Source: Fibrella aestuarina BUZ 2
GTDB lineage: Bacteria; Bacteroidota; Bacteroidia; Cytophagales; Spirosomataceae
NCBI RefSeq assembly: GCF_000331105.1
Contig: NC_020054.1
Location: 6,703,796 to 6,767,795 of the forward strand
Reading direction: 5' to 3'
Length of the DNA stretch: 64,000 nt
Below are positions 61,034 through 64,000 of the stretch, one piece after another; positions within the stretch are counted from its first letter, which is position 1; every line of letters starts with the position of its first letter. The notes beneath the pieces were generated by a model, which saw only the letters and a list, made by a program, of their open reading frames with translations, was not told the origin of the DNA and searched no databases. The position numbers and the translations under genes were made by a program.

Positions 61034-64000
61034 ATGCAACGCCTGTTTCTTTTGCTAGGCGGCTGGCTGATGGCTGCTATGGCCCTCGCCCAGTCACCGG
61101 TACCAGTGTCCCAAAAACGCTCGCTCAACGCCGCCGACTATGACCGCTGGCAGAATGTCAGCTCCGAAAAACACGCCCCCAACGGTCAATGGCTCGCCTA
61201 CCAGATCGACCCGCAGGAGGGTGATGGCCAATTGCTGGTCTCGGCTGTTGGTACCGCATCACCCCGCTATCGGCTGGCGCGTGGCTACGACGCCCGCTTT
61301 TCGGCCGACAGCCGGTTTCTGGTTGCCAAGCTTAAGGCGCCACTAGCCGATACCCGTAAGGCCAAGCTCAAAAAGAAAAAAGCCGACGAACTGCCCAAAG
61401 ACTCTCTCGCGGTCGTCGAGCTGGCGTCGGGCAAGATTACTCGATTCGCCAACGTGAAATCGTATGTGCTGGGGAAAGATGGCGGTTCGTGGGTAGCGCT
61501 GTTGCAGGAACGCAAACCCGATGCCCCGGCGCCCCGCCCCACGGCCGCCGCGAAAGACGCCACCAACCCGGTCACGATTAGTCCGGCCTCAACGACAGCC
61601 ACGGCGAAAAAGGCGGCGCCGAAAAAACCAAAGGCCGACGATATGGTGCTGTTCAACATGGCCGACGGCGCGCAGCAGCGGGTCAGGTACGTGTCAAGCG
61701 TCGTTATGTCCGACAACGGGCAGCGGGTGGCGTTTGCCCGCGAGTCGATTATCGATAGCCTAAAATCGGGCGACGTGCTGCTGCCGGGCGTTTTCACCTT
61801 CCGCACCGATACGCGGCAACTGACCGTCATCGACACGTCGGGATTGCACAAGGTATACAAAGGGCTGGCCGTCGACAAAGCGGGCGATCAGCTCGCCTGG
61901 ATGGCCTCGGCCGACTCCGCCGGTGCCGAACAGAAGGTTTTTCGGCTGTATTACAAAAACCTGGGCAACAAACCGGTGGTTGGGCAAGCCAAAAAGGGTA
62001 GCAAGATCAAGTCCGGGCAGACCAAACTGCCCTTTATCCAGACGACGAGCGGGGCGGGGACCATCGTCGCCGATACCACTACGGCCGCGCTACCTAAAGG
62101 CTGGTCGGTCAATGAATACGCGCCCGTTCGGTTCGCCAACGATGGGCAGCGGCTTTATTTCGCGACGTCGCCCGTGCCGCCCCGCATCAAAAAAGACACG
62201 CTGACACCTGACGATGAGAAGGTGAAAGTGGACGTCTGGACCTGGAACGACAGTCGGATTCAGCCCATGCAGCAAAAACGGCTGAAGGACGAGAAAGAGC
62301 GCGGCTTCACCACCGTCTGCGACCTCACCACCGGCGCCGTGGTGCCCCTCGCCAGCCGCGACGTACCCACCGTCGCCATCGATTACAAGACCAACCAACG
62401 CTATTGGCTGGGCGTGAGCGACGTGCCCTATCAGGTGAGTAGCTCGTGGGACCCCGGCCACCTTGATCTGTACCTCATCGACAGTCAGACCGGCCAGAAA
62501 ACCCGCATTGCCCACGACCTGATTGCCTCGGAGGCCAAACTCTCGCCGGGCGGCAAGTACGCTTACTGGTTCGACGAACGCGATACACTCTGGCGGGCGT
62601 GGTCGGTGGCCGACGGCAAACGCATCGACCTGACGCGCGGCCTGCCGGACAAGTTCTTCGACGAAGAGCACGACACCCCCAGCTTACCCGGTAGCTACGG
62701 CGCGGCAGGCTGGACGACCAACGACCGCTACATCTGGGTATATGATCGCTATGACCTCTGGCAAATTGACCCTACTGGTCGCGAAAAACCGCGTAACCTC
62801 ACCAACAGCTGGGGCCGCACCAACAAGGTTCGCTTACGCCGTGTTGCGCTCGAACGCACCGACGGCCCTACCGACGAGCGGGCCATCAAACCCACCGACG
62901 ACCTGTACCTGACGGGTTTCTGGGAGGGCGACAAGCATACGGGTATCCTGCGCAAACGACCGGGTATGACCTCAGCGACCCAAATCAACCCGGGCGGTGA
63001 GCTACAAATCCTGCTCAACAGCGGCCACCGCTATTCGAATATGACCAAGGCGAAAAACGGCTCGACGATTACCTACCACCGGGGAAATTTCCGCGAGCCC
63101 AATAACCTGTTCCAGACCGATACGACGTTCAGCACACAGCAGCAGTTGACGCAGATCAACCCGCAGCAGGATAGCCTCCGCTGGGGTTCGGTCGAACTGG
63201 TCAAGTGGACGGGGACCAACGGAATCGAGCTGGAAGGGCTACTCTACAAACCAGAGGGCTTCGACCGTAACGACAGACCGCCCGGCACCAAATACCCCAT
63301 GCTGACGTACTTCTACGAACGCAGCGCCGAAACCCTGCCCGACTACAAAGCGCCCACGCCAAGCCGCTCGACCATCAACATTCCCTATTGCGTATCGAAT
63401 GGGTACGTTGTCTTCGTGCCCGACATCGTGTACACCACGGGCAACCCCGGCCAGAACGCCTACGACTGCATCGTGCCGGGCGTGCTGAGCCTGCTCAACC
63501 GGGGTTACATCGACCGCGACCGGCTGGGTATTCAGGGGCAAAGTTGGGGCGGTTACCAGACAGCCTACATCATCACGCGCACGAACCTGTTCCGGGCGGC
63601 GATGGCGGGCGCTCCCGTGGCCAACATGACGTCGGCCTACGGCGGTATCCGCTGGGGAACGGGGCTGGTCCGGCAGTTTCAGTACGAGAAAACGCAAAGC
63701 CGCATCGGTGGTACACTTTGGGAGAAACCCATGAATTACCTCGAAAACTCGCCGCTGTTCTATGCCAATCGCGTGGAAACGCCGCTGCTGATGATGCACA
63801 ACGACGCCGACGGATCGGTGCCGTGGTATCAGGGGATCGAGATGTACTCGGCGTTGCGCCGGTTGCAGAAGCCCGTCTGGATGCTGGTCTATAACGGCGA
63901 AGACCACAATCTGACCCAGCGCCACAACGCCAAAGACCTCAGCATCCGGATGTATCAGTTCTTCGATCACTACCTCAAAAACGCGCCTGCCCCCAGTTGG
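61034..64000 (+). CDS. S9-family (prolyl-oligopeptidase-type) peptidase, 3' end beyond the window
   Basis: At least 989 residues, open to the last base, so truncated by the window edge. Signal peptide about 1-20 (ends in ALAQ). An N-terminal beta-propeller part runs to about residue 720, including a low-complexity insert rich in A, K, P and T (about 155-200). The alpha/beta-hydrolase domain follows, with the nucleophile in IQGQSWGGYQ (S837), D926 in HNDADGSVP, and H958 in GEDHNL. It probably cleaves peptides in the periplasm or at the cell surface, like other Bacteroidota S9 enzymes annotated as dipeptidyl or acylaminoacyl peptidases. The ATG at 61034 starts the signal peptide. Confidence 0.9.
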   Translation, partial: MQRLFLLLGGWLMAAMALAQSPVPVSQKRSLNAADYDRWQNVSSEKHAPNGQWLAYQIDPQEGDGQLLVSAVGTASPRYRLARGYDARFSADSRFLVAKLKAPLADTRKAKLKKKKADELPKDSLAVVELASGKITRFANVKSYVLGKDGGSWVALLQERKPDAPAPRPTAAAKDATNPVTISPASTTATAKKAAPKKPKADDMVLFNMADGAQQRVRYVSSVVMSDNGQRVAFARESIIDSLKSGDVLLPGVFTFRTDTRQLTVIDTSGLHKVYKGLAVDKAGDQLAWMASADSAGAEQKVFRLYYKNLGNKPVVGQAKKGSKIKSGQTKLPFIQTTSGAGTIVADTTTAALPKGWSVNEYAPVRFANDGQRLYFATSPVPPRIKKDTLTPDDEKVKVDVWTWNDSRIQPMQQKRLKDEKERGFTTVCDLTTGAVVPLASRDVPTVAIDYKTNQRYWLGVSDVPYQVSSSWDPGHLDLYLIDSQTGQKTRIAHDLIASEAKLSPGGKYAYWFDERDTLWRAWSVADGKRIDLTRGLPDKFFDEEHDTPSLPGSYGAAGWTTNDRYIWVYDRYDLWQIDPTGREKPRNLTNSWGRTNKVRLRRVALERTDGPTDERAIKPTDDLYLTGFWEGDKHTGILRKRPGMTSATQINPGGELQILLNSGHRYSNMTKAKNGSTITYHRGNFREPNNLFQTDTTFSTQQQLTQINPQQDSLRWGSVELVKWTGTNGIELEGLLYKPEGFDRNDRPPGTKYPMLTYFYERSAETLPDYKAPTPSRSTINIPYCVSNGYVVFVPDIVYTTGNPGQNAYDCIVPGVLSLLNRGYIDRDRLGIQGQSWGGYQTAYIITRTNLFRAAMAGAPVANMTSAYGGIRWGTGLVRQFQYEKTQSRIGGTLWEKPMNYLENSPLFYANRVETPLLMMHNDADGSVPWYQGIEMYSALRRLQKPVWMLVYNGEDHNLTQRHNAKDLSIRMYQFFDHYLKNAPAPSW

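Noticed and set aside
1..64000. tRNA and rRNA genes
   Set aside because: I recognised no cloverleaf with TTC-arm signature and no rRNA segment; a covariance search would be needed to exclude a single tRNA.

Overview
The window looks like chromosomal DNA of a GC-rich Bacteroidota in the order Cytophagales, most like the Spirosoma/Fibrella/Rudanella group (family Spirosomataceae). The reasons are SusC-type TonB-dependent receptors with an N-terminal carboxypeptidase-regulatory-like domain, a DUF4249 protein, a type IX secretion C-terminal sorting domain, a fused branched-chain 2-oxoacid dehydrogenase E1, the long Bacteroidota-type amidophosphoribosyltransferase, starts without Shine-Dalgarno sequences, and promoter words of the Bacteroidota TAnnTTTG type. 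The species assignment is inference.

Layout. 0-9 kb: SPFH protein, DUF1573 protein, fused 2-oxoacid dehydrogenase E1, an acyl-CoA dehydrogenase/APH-kinase pair, a hypothetical protein, a lipoprotein and GmhA. 9-13 kb: Wzi-like outer-membrane protein, Upp and an OmpA-family protein. 13-28 kb: a surface-polysaccharide region. A + strand group (large membrane protein, GT2, DUF2304, GT2) meets a long - strand group that starts with a CDP-deoxysugar pathway (rfbF, rfbG, rfbC-like epimerase, NovU/TylCIII-like C-methyltransferase, reductase/epimerase). It continues with a repeat-rich beta-roll protein, a CmcI-like methyltransferase and two glycosyltransferases. The set suggests a C-methyl-branched 6-deoxyhexose. 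28-33 kb: UvrD/PcrA helicase, a VapBC-type pair and YbeY. 33-39 kb: a TonB receptor behind a clear TPP riboswitch, a 49-residue membrane protein, and a DUF4249/TonB-receptor pair. 39-47 kb: TraB/GumN protein, two PPK2 kinases either side of an FAD oxidase, MsrA and a GAF histidine kinase. 47-57.7 kb: ManC, a third TonB receptor, a T9SS-exported beta-propeller-like protein, the PurF-type enzyme and an SDR. 61-64 kb: an S9 peptidase that runs off the window.

The most unusual stretch is 57.88-60.77 kb. Four small, AT-richer, same-strand genes of mostly unknown function are each followed by a structured repeat. The repeats have the architecture of integron attC sites: GCCCAAC, then inner boxes, then GTTGGGT, in the orientation expected for gene cassettes. 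No integrase is in the window, so this would be an integrase-less cassette array (CALIN-like) in a Bacteroidota chromosome. The shared boxes GTGTAAAGG and CCATCA, and a 16-base word 31-32 bases upstream of three of the sites, look like a lineage-specific attC family.

Two window-wide signals also stand out. The octamer GGTACGTT/AACGTACC occurs at least 35 times, in genes and between them, where about two would be expected by chance. Long inverted repeats also sit between genes, several of them related in sequence.
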